A stretch of 64,000 nt of DNA from Larkinella knui (GCF_003858645.1 NZ_RQJP01000006.1:434001-498000); one strand, 5' to 3'; positions 33,964 to 42,568 are shown, counted from the first letter of the stretch. The notes: generated from the sequence alone by a model not told the origin. Numbers and translations are program-made.

Positions 33964-34383
33964 ATGGAACAGCAAATCGAAAACTATATCAGTAGCCAGC
34001 CTGAACCCAAACGCAGCGACATGCGGGCGTTGCACCGCATCATGCTGCAACTCATGCCAGCCTGTCAGTTGTGGTTTCTGGATGGTAAAAACAGTGAAAA
34101 CAAAACGGTTTCTAACCCCAACGTCGGCTATGGGTTTCGCACCATCACCTATGCCGATGGAACAACCCGGGCGTTTTATCAAATTGGTATGAGTGCAAAC
34201 ACCACCGGAATCTCGGTCTATATTCTTGGTATCAAGGATAAGAACTACTTAGCCCAGACCTATGGAAAACAACTCGGCAAGGCGAGTGTGAGCGGGTATT
34301 GCATTAAGTTCAAAACGCTAAACGATATAAACATCGGTATACTGGAAGCGGCCATACGCGATGGGCTTGAGCAGGAACCATAA
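33964..34383 (+). CDS. DUF1801-domain protein
   Basis: This 139-residue protein resembles the DUF1801 fold, a small alpha/beta protein of unknown function: an opening helix with QPEPKRSDMRALHRIMLQLM, a strand region YGFRTITYADGTTRAFYQIG and the typical closing IKFKTLNDINIGILEAAIRD. It starts 60 bases after a family-2 repeat and heads the long plus-strand run of small accessory genes. ATG 33964 is used. No promoter consensus was found. Related proteins are common in soil bacteria near stress or transport genes, but no reaction is known. Confidence 0.8.
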   Translation: MEQQIENYISSQPEPKRSDMRALHRIMLQLMPACQLWFLDGKNSENKTVSNPNVGYGFRTITYADGTTRAFYQIGMSANTTGISVYILGIKDKNYLAQTYGKQLGKASVSGYCIKFKTLNDINIGILEAAIRDGLEQEP

Positions 34384-34556
34384 TTTGCGGTCGGTGCGGA
34401 CACCGTCCGATGAAAAAATCAGGCGATAGCGACAACGGCCCCCGTCTCGCAGCACGATCTCTACTTGTCGTATTCAGCCACTAAGCTTGTCGCATTCACA
34501 CTGCATTAACACGGTGCATTTTAGCGAAATTTGTATCGTATTAAAACAGCCCTACG

Positions 34557-35150
34557 ATGAGAAAAATAATTGTTTTATCCATGATTACCTTAGATGGTGT
34601 CATGCAGGCACCGGGTAGCCCCGAGGAAGATCCATCCGGCGGTTTCAACTATGGCGGCTGGACGGCCCCTTATGGTGACGAAGTGCTTGGTCAGGTCATG
34701 GAAAAACTGATGAAACCGGCCGATCTGCTGTTGGGGCGAAAAACCTTCGAGATCTGGGCCGACTACTGGCCAAAGCACGCCGACTTTTGGCCCGGAATTA
34801 ACGAGGTTACAAAATACGTCCTGTCCACGACCCTGACAGCCTCCGATTGGCAAAACTCGGTATTCCTCGAAAGTTTGGCCGACATCGAAAAGCTCAAAAA
34901 TTCAGAAGGTTCTGACCTGAAAGTTTGGGGCAGCAGTAAACTTATTCAGTTGTTACTGAAGCATGATTTGGTGGACGAACTCTGGCTCCAGATTCACCCC
35001 CTGACGCTTGGTGAAGGAAAAAAATTGTTCGATAACGGCCCGATTCCGGCAGCGTTTACCTTAACAGAGAGTGTTGTTACGTCAAGTGGCGTATTTATTG
35101 CCAATTACAAGCGAGCCGGGGACGTTAAGACCGGTACTGTTGGCGTTTAA
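34557..35150 (+). CDS. dihydrofolate-reductase-like (RibD C-terminal) protein
   Basis: The 197-residue protein has the RibD-C / DHFR fold signature: RKIIVLSMITLDGVMQAPGS at the start, LLLGRKTFEIWADYWP, STTLTASDW and GSSKLIQLLLKHDLVDELWLQ. These stand-alone proteins are common in actinobacteria and Bacteroidota and bind NAD(P)H; their substrates are largely unknown, and they are not the riboflavin enzyme itself. ATG 34557. The next gene starts 37 bases after its stop, so they may share a transcript. Confidence 0.88.
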   Translation: MRKIIVLSMITLDGVMQAPGSPEEDPSGGFNYGGWTAPYGDEVLGQVMEKLMKPADLLLGRKTFEIWADYWPKHADFWPGINEVTKYVLSTTLTASDWQNSVFLESLADIEKLKNSEGSDLKVWGSSKLIQLLLKHDLVDELWLQIHPLTLGEGKKLFDNGPIPAAFTLTESVVTSSGVFIANYKRAGDVKTGTVGV

Positions 35151-35187
35151 GAAAAATAAAAACTGCGTTTACACGAAACCAGACGGT

Positions 35188-35553
35188 ATGAAAGCAACGC
35201 CCGAACACGATGAGCGAATCGCAAAACTAACTTTCGCTTCGGTGTATCCGCATTATGTCACCAAAGTCGAACGTAAAGGCCGGACAAAAGAAGAATTGCA
35301 CCACGTAATTACCTGGCTGACAGGATTTGACGAAGATAAACTGCAAGAACTCATTGCCGAAAAGGTGACTTTTGAAGCCTTCTTTCAAAATGCCAGGCTA
35401 AACCCGGCTGCTCACCGTATTACGGGCGCCATCTGTGGCTACCGGGTGGAAGAAATCGAGAATCCGTTAACGCAACAAGTCCGGTATTTAGACAAGCTGG
35501 TGGACGAATTGGCACAAGGCCGTAAGATGGAGAAAATTTTGCGGGTTGTGTAA
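35188..35553 (+). CDS. DUF2200 family protein
   Basis: This 121-residue protein belongs to DUF2200, recognised from HDERIAKLTFASVYPHYVTK, VERKGRTKEELHHVITWLTG, RITGAICGYRVEEIENPLTQ and the final VRYLDKLVDELAQGRKMEKI. The family is widely distributed, short and cytoplasmic, with no known reaction. ATG 35188 matches the usual family start (MKATPEHDERIAKL); the longer frame from 35071 overlaps the previous gene and adds no family sequence. It probably forms a loose operon with the genes on either side (spacing 37 and 40 bases). Confidence 0.88.
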   Translation: MKATPEHDERIAKLTFASVYPHYVTKVERKGRTKEELHHVITWLTGFDEDKLQELIAEKVTFEAFFQNARLNPAAHRITGAICGYRVEEIENPLTQQVRYLDKLVDELAQGRKMEKILRVV

Positions 35554-35593
35554 AACGAACGGCAGCGCTACTTCCAACAAAAAAGCACTTCCT

Positions 35594-36055
35594 ATGACAC
35601 CCGAAATCAGGACAACGCCCCCCGACTGCGAGATTGTCAGTTCAAGAATCTTCCCTGTAAAAAGAGAACTTCTTTTCCGGGCCTGGTCTGACCCCAATCA
35701 CCTGAAAAAGTGGTGGGGACCAGCCGGTTTTACCAACACGTTCCATGAGTTTGACTTTCGGGTTGGCGGAAAATGGCGTTTTACCATGCACGGACCCGAT
35801 AAAGGAAACTATGCGAATGAATGTGAGTTTACCACGATCGACGAACCGTCGCTTATCGCCTGGAAACGCTTTTCCAAACCGCTGTTCCAGGTCGTTGCCA
35901 CCTTTGAAGACGTATCAGACGATCAGACAAAACTTGTTTTTAAGATGCTCTTCAATACCGCCGACGAATGCCGGAAAGTAAGACCATTTGCGGTTGACAA
36001 AAACGAAGAAAACTTTGACCGACTTGAAAATGAATTAACTCAAATGGCCCTGTAA
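35594..36055 (+). CDS. SRPBCC (AHSA1-type) domain protein
   Basis: This 153-residue START-like protein has the AHSA1 pattern FPVKRELLFRAWSDPNHLKK, WWGPAGFTNTFHEFDFRVGG, GKWRFTMHGPDKGNYANECE and a closing helix ENFDRLENELTQM. Such proteins form a hydrophobic cavity and bind small ligands; many sit next to regulators and stress genes. ATG 35594 gives the normal N-terminus. It is 40 bases after the DUF2200 gene and 42 before a Crp/Fnr regulator, which may govern this run. Ligand unknown. Confidence 0.88.
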   Translation: MTPEIRTTPPDCEIVSSRIFPVKRELLFRAWSDPNHLKKWWGPAGFTNTFHEFDFRVGGKWRFTMHGPDKGNYANECEFTTIDEPSLIAWKRFSKPLFQVVATFEDVSDDQTKLVFKMLFNTADECRKVRPFAVDKNEENFDRLENELTQMAL

Positions 36056-36097
36056 ATAAGCCAGTTGACGTTTATGAAGTGACCCGTAACCCGAACA

Positions 36098-36661
36098 ATG
36101 GAAGAATTTATAACCTTTATAAAAACCATTATCTGGATCGATGATTTTGATCTGCAACTGGTTCTTTCCCGGTGCACCGAAAGTCAAATTGCCAAAGGGA
36201 AAACGATCCTGAAGAAAGGGCAAATCGCCAGGCAGTATTTTTTCATTGTGTCGGGTGGCGTCCGGTTTTTTTACGACCGGAATGACCAGGAAAATACAAC
36301 GTGGGTAACGTTTAAAAATGAGTTTTTTACCGAGATTTCAAGTCTCCATCCCCAAAAGCCGTCCCGGTTTACGATTGAGGCCATTGAAGACACAAAACTG
36401 GTGGTGATCGACAAAAAGGACATGGATTTTTTATACGGCCACGTTCCCGTTTGGGAAGAATTCGGCCGGAAAATCTGGGAAGCCATGTCGGTGCGAATGA
36501 TCGATCAGATCCTGAATTTTCAGACGCTGTCGGCCGAAGAACGGTATCTGGAAATTATGACTAACCCCGAATTTTTACAAAAAGTCCCCATCAAGCAGCT
36601 GGCTGCGGTTCTGGGCATTACCCCCAATGCCTTAAGCCGGATCCGGAAAAACATCCGGTAA
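36098..36661 (+). CDS. Crp/Fnr-type regulator with degenerate HTH region
   Basis: This 187-residue regulator has a cyclic-nucleotide-binding-like beta roll (KGKTILKKGQIARQYFFIVS, GGVRFFYDRNDQENTTW), the connecting helix, and a C-terminal helix-turn-helix PIKQLAAVLGITPNALSRIR. It lacks the RxS phosphate-binding signature of true cAMP receptors, as is common for Bacteroidota Crp/Fnr proteins, so its ligand is unknown. It ends 73 bases before a hydrolase whose upstream region contains an operator-like palindrome. A truncated relative lies at 42431-42568. Confidence 0.9.
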   Translation: MEEFITFIKTIIWIDDFDLQLVLSRCTESQIAKGKTILKKGQIARQYFFIVSGGVRFFYDRNDQENTTWVTFKNEFFTEISSLHPQKPSRFTIEAIEDTKLVVIDKKDMDFLYGHVPVWEEFGRKIWEAMSVRMIDQILNFQTLSAEERYLEIMTNPEFLQKVPIKQLAAVLGITPNALSRIRKNIR

Positions 36662-36671
36662 ATTTCATTAT

Positions 36672-36715
36672 CTACCACTTGGTAGTTTTTGCTCTTCACC
36701 AGCCACCTACCTTTG
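36672..36715 (+). promoter_or_regulatory. operator-like palindrome and -7 element before the epoxide-hydrolase-like gene
   Basis: CTACCA-CT-TGGTAG (36672-36685) is a perfect 6-bp inverted repeat, and TACCTTTG (36708-36715) matches the -7 box, 20 bases before the ATG at 36735. The palindrome lies about where a -33 element would be, so a bound protein could block or replace it. Confidence 0.5.
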
Positions 36716-36734
36716 AGTCGCTAAAAATAAAGCA

Positions 36735-37673
36735 ATGACTCAAACGAAAGACAATACACCGGTGTCTCAGAATCCCTATTCGGATGATGAATTAATAAAA
36801 GACTTTCCGGGCTTTTCCAATCAGTATGCAACCGTCAACGGAGTACGGCTGCATTACGTCGAGGGCGGTAGCGGGATGCCGCTGATCTGCTTGCCCGGCT
36901 GGCCCCAAACCTGGTATTCGTATCATCCGGTGGCAACGCAGCTTGCCCGGCTATACCGGGTGATTATTGTTGACATCAGGGGCATGGGTAGTTCGGAAAA
37001 ACCCGCTTCGGGCTACGACAAGAAAACAATGGCAACGGATATTCTGGGGCTGGTACGGCATCTCGGATTAACGAAAGTTCACCTCATGGGCCACGACATT
37101 GGCGGCATGGTGGCCATGAGTTTTGCTTTTAATTTTCCCGAATTTACCGAAAAGCTCCTGGTTCTGGATGGTTCGCACCCCAGCGAAGGTATGCTGCAAA
37201 TGCCATTGATGCCAGCCGCCGGCACGTTTACGGAGAAAATGGATGCCACGATGCCGTATGCCTGGTGGATGGGCTTTAATCAGGTAAAAGGACTACCGGA
37301 AAAGCTCCTGGAAGGGCGGTTTCAGTACCTGCTGGATTGGCTTTTTCACTACGTGATGATCGATGATCGTAATATGACTTCGTTTGAACGAGACGTGTAT
37401 GCGTCTGCTTACAACGAAGCCGATAGCATCCGGGCGTCTAATGCCTGGTATCAAACCTTTACGCAGGATATTGAGCATGCAAAAACCTATCAGCCCCTGG
37501 CCATGCCGGTATTGGGAATTGGGAGTTACATTAGCTACCAGTACATGAAAATGGGGTTGCCGTATGTCGCAACCGACATAACCGTAATAGGGATTCCGGA
37601 GAGCGGGCATTACCTGTTTGAAGAGAAGCCGGAACAGGTGCTTGACGCGGTTTTCAGCTTTCTAGAAGCCTAA
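36735..37673 (+). CDS. alpha/beta hydrolase of the epoxide-hydrolase/dehalogenase type
   Basis: This 312-residue hydrolase has the oxyanion-hole sequence CLPGWPQTWYSYHPVA and a nucleophile elbow GHDIGGM, where the nucleophile is aspartate. That form is the mark of epoxide hydrolases and haloalkane dehalogenases rather than serine esterases. The catalytic histidine is probably in GIPESGHYLFEEKPEQV. No signal peptide is seen, so it acts in the cytoplasm or is released by other means. It is followed 29 bases later by an NmrA-like reductase on the same strand. Confidence 0.86.
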   Translation: MTQTKDNTPVSQNPYSDDELIKDFPGFSNQYATVNGVRLHYVEGGSGMPLICLPGWPQTWYSYHPVATQLARLYRVIIVDIRGMGSSEKPASGYDKKTMATDILGLVRHLGLTKVHLMGHDIGGMVAMSFAFNFPEFTEKLLVLDGSHPSEGMLQMPLMPAAGTFTEKMDATMPYAWWMGFNQVKGLPEKLLEGRFQYLLDWLFHYVMIDDRNMTSFERDVYASAYNEADSIRASNAWYQTFTQDIEHAKTYQPLAMPVLGIGSYISYQYMKMGLPYVATDITVIGIPESGHYLFEEKPEQVLDAVFSFLEA

Positions 37674-37702
37674 ACAAGAGAACATTCATAAAAAATCAAG
37701 AC

Positions 37703-38599
37703 ATGAAAAAAGCAATTTTAGTAGCCGGTGCCACCGGGAATTTAGGAAGAAAAATCTGCCGGGAACTGATAAAAAGAGGGGCCGATGTAAGTGCCCTCGT
37801 CCGGGCCTCGACCGATCCCGAAAAGATCGAAAACCTGACAAAAATGGGCGTCAAGGTTATGGAGGTTGATTTAAACAGCATCGACGAAATTGCGAAGGCC
37901 TGCGCCGGTATGCATTGCGTGGTTTCCGCGCTCGCGGGTTTGGGCGATGTAATCGTGGCTACACAAAAGCGAATTCTGGATGGTGCCCTGCAAGCCGGTG
38001 TTCCACGATTTATCCCGTCCGACTTTTGCACGGATTACAATGATCTGGTGCCGGGCGAAAACCGCAATTTTGATTTACGGAGAGAATTTAAAGCCTACCT
38101 GGACAGCACTTCCATCCGGGCGTCGTCTGTTTTCAATGGTGCTTTTGCGGACATTCTAAAATACAACACGCCGGTTTTAAACCTAAAAGACAAGAGCATT
38201 GGATACTGGGGCGACAAAGCAGACTGGAAGCTGGACTTCACCACCATGGATGATACCGCTGCCTTTACGGCCGAAGTGGCTCTGGAAGATACCGCACCCC
38301 GTGATTTACAGATTGCCAGTTTCCAGGTCAGCCCCAATGACTTATGGGCTGATGTGAAAGAAGCAACCGGTCAGGAATTCAGAATCCACCAACTGGGCAG
38401 CCTCGAAGACTTTGCTCAATACATCAAAAAGCAACGAGCCGACCATCCGGCTGGTGAAAATGAGTTGTATGCCAAATGGCAGCAAAGCCAATACATGTAC
38501 TCCATGTTTTCGACGCAACACCATCAACTGGCTAACGAACGGTATAAAAACCTGACCTGGACAACCGATTTAGCGTATATTAAGTCTTTTGTCAACTAA
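37703..38599 (+). CDS. NmrA/isoflavone-reductase-like NAD(P)-binding protein
   Basis: This 298-residue atypical short-chain reductase has GATGNLGRKIC as its nucleotide loop (residues 8-18), followed by LIKRGADVSALVRAS and PRFIPSDFCTDYNDL, as in the NmrA / aromatic-alcohol reductase group. It lacks an obvious Tyr-x3-Lys active site, which is typical of redox-sensing NmrA members, so both enzyme and sensor roles are open. It follows the hydrolase at 29 bases and ends in a perfect 40-bp palindromic terminator. Confidence 0.86.
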   Translation: MKKAILVAGATGNLGRKICRELIKRGADVSALVRASTDPEKIENLTKMGVKVMEVDLNSIDEIAKACAGMHCVVSALAGLGDVIVATQKRILDGALQAGVPRFIPSDFCTDYNDLVPGENRNFDLRREFKAYLDSTSIRASSVFNGAFADILKYNTPVLNLKDKSIGYWGDKADWKLDFTTMDDTAAFTAEVALEDTAPRDLQIASFQVSPNDLWADVKEATGQEFRIHQLGSLEDFAQYIKKQRADHPAGENELYAKWQQSQYMYSMFSTQHHQLANERYKNLTWTTDLAYIKSFVN

Positions 38600-38602
38600 A
38601 AA

Positions 38603-38642
38603 AAGGCCGTAGAGCCTGGCAATTGCCAGGCTCTACGGCCTT
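38603..38642. terminator. perfect 40-bp palindrome acting as terminator
   Basis: AAGGCCGTAGAGCCTGGCAA (38603-38622) is followed with no spacer by its exact reverse complement (38623-38642). It starts four bases after the NmrA-like stop codon. Nothing gene-like was recognised in 38643-38891. Confidence 0.8.
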
Positions 38643-38891
38643 CCCGAAGTCTCCACGGGTGGCCTCCCAATTTCCGGTGCTGAACGGTTTCGGCCAACCG
38701 GTTTTAATGATTACTTTCGCTTCCGGGCTTATGTTTTTCAACCACCGCGCTAGAGTCCTACCATCAACCTGAGTGCAAACCGTTCGGAAGAGAACATCCG
38801 TGACAACCGGGCGCGTGGTTCGACCGCAATCCGCACCAGCTAAACCGGATGTTCATTAAAAAGCTAACACTAACTTATAAATGAGCCAATT

Positions 38892-39281
38892 ATGACGAAA
38901 AACAGGATCGCCACGGTAACGCCTTTCCTGACGGTCAACAATGGAAAAAACGCGGTTGACTTTTATGTATCGGCTTGGGGAGCCGTCGAGACAGAAAGGT
39001 TTGATCGGCCTGATGCCAAATTGACTTCCAAAATAACCATTGGGGGTGCCGAATTTTGGGTAGGCGACGAAGAACCAGAATTTGGCAATGTAAGCCCCGA
39101 CCAACGTTCAAATAGCCCGGTTAGAATGATTTTCCAGACGAAACAGGCTGACGAACTATTTGAGAAAGCCCTAACGCTGGGTGCGACAGAAATTTGCCCC
39201 ATGACTACCGAAACCGACTGGAGAATAGGGAAACTGAAAGACCCATTTGGGCACATCTGGGAAATTGGTTACACGCTGTAA
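38892..39281 (+). CDS. VOC-family (glyoxalase/PhnB-like) protein
   Basis: This 129-residue protein has the paired beta-alpha-beta modules of the VOC superfamily in the PhnB-like form: TVTPFLTVNNGKNAVDFYVS at the start, GGAEFWVGDEEPEFGN in the middle, and KDPFGHIWEIGYTL at the end, where H and E are common metal ligands. VOC proteins include glyoxalases, extradiol dioxygenases and antibiotic-binding proteins; the exact job here cannot be told. ATG 38892. It stands alone, with a gene-free stretch on either side. Confidence 0.88.
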   Translation: MTKNRIATVTPFLTVNNGKNAVDFYVSAWGAVETERFDRPDAKLTSKITIGGAEFWVGDEEPEFGNVSPDQRSNSPVRMIFQTKQADELFEKALTLGATEICPMTTETDWRIGKLKDPFGHIWEIGYTL

Positions 39282-39433
39282 GGCTGAAAACCTGACCACA
39301 ACCCGAAGCAAAAAGCAACGAACCACTTGTACGGTTGGCTACAAAGCTGTTTAGTTTCTGAAAATGTTCAACCCATCGTTGCCGCTAAAATAGAGCGGCA
39401 ACGAAAGACCCGGTTGAAAAAAATGGCCACAAC

Positions 39434-39620
39434 GAATTCTGCACCAGCATCAACAACCCACAGGAGGTCGTAACCGATGCCAACGCCACCTACTCCGATG
39501 CCGCCGGGTATCTGGGAAGTACGCATTATGAGGAATAGATTTCGAAAGCGGAAAACCTGCGCTAAAAGGCCGCAGCGCCCGCGTGGTGCCACTACACCGA
39601 CGGCCATCGGCTGTCAACGA
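39434..39620 (+). pseudogene. possible decayed coding fragment
   Basis: One plus-strand frame reads EFCTSINNPQEVVTDANATY, SDAAGYLGSTHYEE, stop, ISKAENLR, stop, KAAAPAWCHYTDGHRLS. The amino-acid pattern is protein-like but interrupted by two stops and has no start codon. The parent gene was not recognised. The rest of the 481-bp gap 39282-39762 has only the terminator at 39619. Confidence 0.25.
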
Positions 39621-39656
39621 AAAAAGGATTGCCACGACAAGGCAATCCTTTTTTTT
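39619..39656. terminator. intrinsic terminator
   Basis: AAAAAAGGATTGCC, a 7-nt loop and GGCAATCCTTTTTT form a perfect 14-bp stem followed by more T residues. It could end the VOC transcript or the decayed fragment before the epimerase gene. Confidence 0.8.
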
Positions 39657-39762
39657 CGCTCCGGCGGTTGACCTTCACAACAAAACAAAATTGGACGTCA
39701 CAACAAAGTCGCCTACTGCTTTAATCAGGAATTTTGTGCTTTTCATCAAAGACAAAAATAAA

Positions 39763-40725
39763 ATGATTAACCAAACGGTAGTAGTAACCGGAGGCACCGG
39801 ATTTGTGGGTATCCATACCATTCTACAGCTTTTACAAAAAGGGTATACAGTAAATACCACGCTTCGCTCCCTGTCGAAAAAAGACAGTCTGATCACCGCT
39901 TTGAAAGAAGCCGGAATCGATGATTTTAGCGCACTGGCTTTTTTTGAGGCCGATTTAACCAGCGACACCGGCTGGAATGAGGCCGTGGCGGGTGCGGACT
40001 TTGTGCTGCACGTCGCGTCACCGTTTCCGGCCCAGGATCCCAAAGAAGAAAATGACCTTCTTATTCCGGCCCGCGATGGTGCTCTGCGGGTGCTGAAAGC
40101 CGCCAGAAAAGCGGGCGTAAAACGGGTTGTCCTGACCTCTTCGTTTGCGGCTGTTGGCTACAGTGCCAATCGAAAAAACCGTATTTTTACCGAAGAAGAC
40201 TGGACGGATGCCACCGCACCGATTCCGCCGTATATCAAGTCGAAAACCGTGGCCGAAAAAGCGGCCTGGGAGTATATCAGAACCGAAGGCGGTGATATGG
40301 AACTGACGGTGATCAATCCGGTCGGAATTTTCGGGCCGGTTTTGGGTGGAATCACCTCGGCCTCGCTGGATATGGCGGTTTCCGGAATCCTGAATGGCAC
40401 CATCCGGGAAAGTCCGGATTTTACCATGGGCGTTGTCGATGTGCGGGATGTGGCCGCTATACACATCACGGCCATGACGCATCCTGACGCCGGCGGAGAG
40501 CGGTTTATTGCGGCTTCCGATGGCGTCATGAGCTTTTATGATGTAGCCGAACTATTTAAAAAAGAGCGGCCTCAATGGGCTGAACACATCGCCGACATGC
40601 AACCGACGCCCGCAGAATTTTACATCCAAATCGCCAACCAAAAAGCCAGAACCGTATTGGGCTGGCACCCGCGCAGCAAAGAAGCGGCCTTATTGGCAAG
40701 TGCTGATAGCTTGCAAAAGAATTAA
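39763..40725 (+). CDS. NAD-dependent epimerase / dihydroflavonol-reductase-like protein
   Basis: This is an extended short-chain dehydrogenase of 320 residues. TGGTGFVGIHTI (residues 9-20) is the NAD(P) loop, and the active site YIKSKTVAEKAAWEY carries the Tyr-x3-Lys pair. The closing region NQKARTVLGWHPRSKEAA is typical of dihydroflavonol-4-reductase-like and cinnamoyl-CoA-reductase-like bacterial members, which reduce aldehydes or ketones. ATG 39763 gives the usual short start; the longer frame from 39583 runs through the terminator. A broken AraC regulator follows at once and may once have controlled it. Confidence 0.88.
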   Translation: MINQTVVVTGGTGFVGIHTILQLLQKGYTVNTTLRSLSKKDSLITALKEAGIDDFSALAFFEADLTSDTGWNEAVAGADFVLHVASPFPAQDPKEENDLLIPARDGALRVLKAARKAGVKRVVLTSSFAAVGYSANRKNRIFTEEDWTDATAPIPPYIKSKTVAEKAAWEYIRTEGGDMELTVINPVGIFGPVLGGITSASLDMAVSGILNGTIRESPDFTMGVVDVRDVAAIHITAMTHPDAGGERFIAASDGVMSFYDVAELFKKERPQWAEHIADMQPTPAEFYIQIANQKARTVLGWHPRSKEAALLASADSLQKN

Positions 40726-40743
40726 TATTTTTAGGCTATAAAA

Positions 40744-41544
40744 TTGAAAGTTAACAACCTACAATCCTGCCATTTAGGCCCTGAAATATCCCCTGAGCAA
40801 TTCATATCAGATCATTTTTTTCTGTATTTATTGAAAGGATCAATCAAGGCATTTGACGGGCGAAATACGTATACGATGAATCCGGGCGATTTCTGCATCG
40901 CCCGGAAAAATCATTTGGTCCGGTATACGAAGTATAAGGAAAACGACCTCTTTGAAAAGATAATCATTATACTGGACGAGCCCTTTCTGAAAAAATTTCA
41001 GGAGCGTCATCCGGTCGATGTACCGGTTTTTTCCAACGATAACTCGTTTTTGTTCGTAGAAGAGACTAAATTCATACAGAGCTTTGTGCATTCGCTGGAA
41101 CCCTGTTACACCGGAGATTTACAGACGAAGAAACGTTTGCTGACTTAAAAAGGGAAGAACTGCTGCTGATTTTATTGAAAGCCAAGCCGCAGCTTGCCGG
41201 CGTTTTTTTAACTTCAACACGCCCAAAAATTGAATCTGGAAGAATTCATGAACCGTAATTTCCGCTTCAACATCAGTCTGGACCGTTTTGCGTATCTTAC
41301 GGGCCGAAGTTTATCGTCTTTCAAACGGGATTTTCAGAAACTATTCGGCACCACGCCAGCCACCCGGCTCAAAAAGAAGCAGCTGGATGAAGCTCACTTT
41401 CAACTCGCGAACCAGCACATCAAACCGGGCCATGTTTACCTGGAAGTAGGGTTTGAAGATTGGTCGCACTTTTCGTTTGTCGTTAAAAAACAATTTGGTA
41501 AAACACCAACGGAAGTAGCTGGAAATCAAGCAGCACACAGGTGA
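40744..41544 (+). pseudogene. AraC-family regulator broken by three single-base homopolymer deficits
   Basis: The N-terminal sensing part is read from 40744 (possibly a TTG start) to a stop at 41146: FLYLLKGSIKAFDGRNTY, TMNPGDFCIARKNHLVRY. Moving one frame at GATTTACAG (about 41115) resumes the protein: FTDEETFADLKREELLLILL, KAKPQLAGV. A second shift at a T7 run (41203-41209) and a third at an A5 run (about 41225) restore NFNTP and LNLEEFMNRNFRFN, leading into the intact HTH half (LDRFAYLTGRSLSSFKRDFQ, LEVGFEDWSHFSFVVKKQFG). All three shifts equal one missing base, and three together keep the overall frame. Confidence 0.85.
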
Positions 41545-41604
41545 TGCGGTTCTGCCATAAGCAAGGGTATCTCCGCGAATCTATCCAAAAAAACGAATCT
41601 GATC

Positions 41605-41964
41605 ATGGCCTATACCGAAGAAACCGCTCACCGAATCCGCCAGACCTTAGTCGACAAAGGGGTTAATTTCACCGAAAAAAAAATGTTCAGCGGCTTGTGC
41701 TTCCTGGTAGACGAGAAGATGTTTTGTGCCACGCATTTCGACCAGAAACGCGACGAAGACCTGCTCCTCTGCCGCGTCGGCCTGGATGTGTACGAAACCG
41801 CCCTCGAACAAAACGACTGCCTTCCGATGGACTTTTCGGGAAAATCCATGAAGGGTTATGTCTATGTAACGGAAAACGGCTTCAAAAGCCCGAAAGAACT
41901 GGACCGCTGGCTCCAGCTTTGTCTGGACTTTAACCCGCTGGCCAAAAAGAGCAAAATGACGTAA
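41605..41964 (+). CDS. TfoX N-terminal domain protein
   Basis: This 119-residue protein matches the TfoX/Sxy N-terminal domain: YTEETAHRIRQTLVDKGVNF, EKKMFSGLCFLVDEKMFC, RDEDLLLCRVGLDVYETAL, MDFSGKSMKGYVYVTENGF. In Gammaproteobacteria full-length TfoX promotes competence, but single-domain versions like this one are widespread with no shown role in competence. ATG 41605. Its TAA overlaps the next ATG by one base (TAATG), so the PH-domain protein is probably translationally coupled to it. Confidence 0.88.
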   Translation: MAYTEETAHRIRQTLVDKGVNFTEKKMFSGLCFLVDEKMFCATHFDQKRDEDLLLCRVGLDVYETALEQNDCLPMDFSGKSMKGYVYVTENGFKSPKELDRWLQLCLDFNPLAKKSKMT

Positions 41965-42380
41965 TGACAAAAATTTATCCATCCAAAATAGGGCTTGAGC
42001 TGGTTATCCCACTTGCGTTGGTTCTTGGCTCGGTCAGTACCCTGATGCTTCTCAACCGGCTCTGGCCCGGCATCTTCATAATGCTGGCCGTGGTTGCATT
42101 TATCGTTCATCTGTTTCTGACCACTTCGTATACCATCCAGGACGGGAAGCTGGAAGTAAAATCCGGTTTTTTATACCAGTCCACCATCGCCATTGGTTCC
42201 ATTCGCCAGATCCGGGAAACCCGGAGCCCATTAAGCTCACCGGCCACGTCGTTAGACCGACTCGAAATCGTTTATAATCGGTATGACAGCGTTATCCTGT
42301 CGCCCAAAGACAAGCAGGGTTTTATCCATGACCTGCTCCGCCTGAATCCGAGTATTGAGGTAAAATACCGCCATCACTAG
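41964..42380 (+). CDS. PH-domain membrane protein
   Basis: This is a 138-residue protein with two adjacent membrane helices (LELVIPLALVLGSVSTLMLL, WPGIFIMLAVVAFIVHLFL) and a C-terminal bacterial PH-like domain: TSYTIQDGKLEVKSGFLYQS, IAIGSIRQIRETRSPLSSPA, SLDRLEIVYNRYDSVILSPK. Related small proteins (YdbS/DUF304 type) are of unknown function and may take part in membrane stress. It overlaps the TfoX-domain gene by one base. Confidence 0.82.
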   Translation: MTKIYPSKIGLELVIPLALVLGSVSTLMLLNRLWPGIFIMLAVVAFIVHLFLTTSYTIQDGKLEVKSGFLYQSTIAIGSIRQIRETRSPLSSPATSLDRLEIVYNRYDSVILSPKDKQGFIHDLLRLNPSIEVKYRHH

Positions 42381-42430
42381 ACCGGATTCTGCTCTTCACC
42401 GACTCAGAAAAAGAAACCCGCCACCGGATT

Positions 42431-42568
42431 ATGGAAAACGACCTTTTTGATTTCATTTCAACGTATATGCCGCTGTTGGACGAAGAAAAGAAAGCGATTA
42501 TGTACCTGGCGATCTTCAGAACGTATAAAAAGGCTGCAACGCAAATGGCCCACGTATTTCCTGTTTGA
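42431..42568 (+). pseudogene. truncated Crp/Fnr-type regulator (45-codon stub)
   Basis: A short ORF, MENDLFDFISTYMPLLDEEK followed by KAIMYLAIFRTYKKAATQM and a stop, matches the first helix of Bacteroidota Crp/Fnr proteins (of the type DLFxFIxxYxPLTEEEKxxL...YKKGxxL), where a beta roll should follow. After KKA the sequence diverges and ends, so only the N-terminal stub remains. A complete relative of the same family is at 36098. It has no operon partner. Confidence 0.5.
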
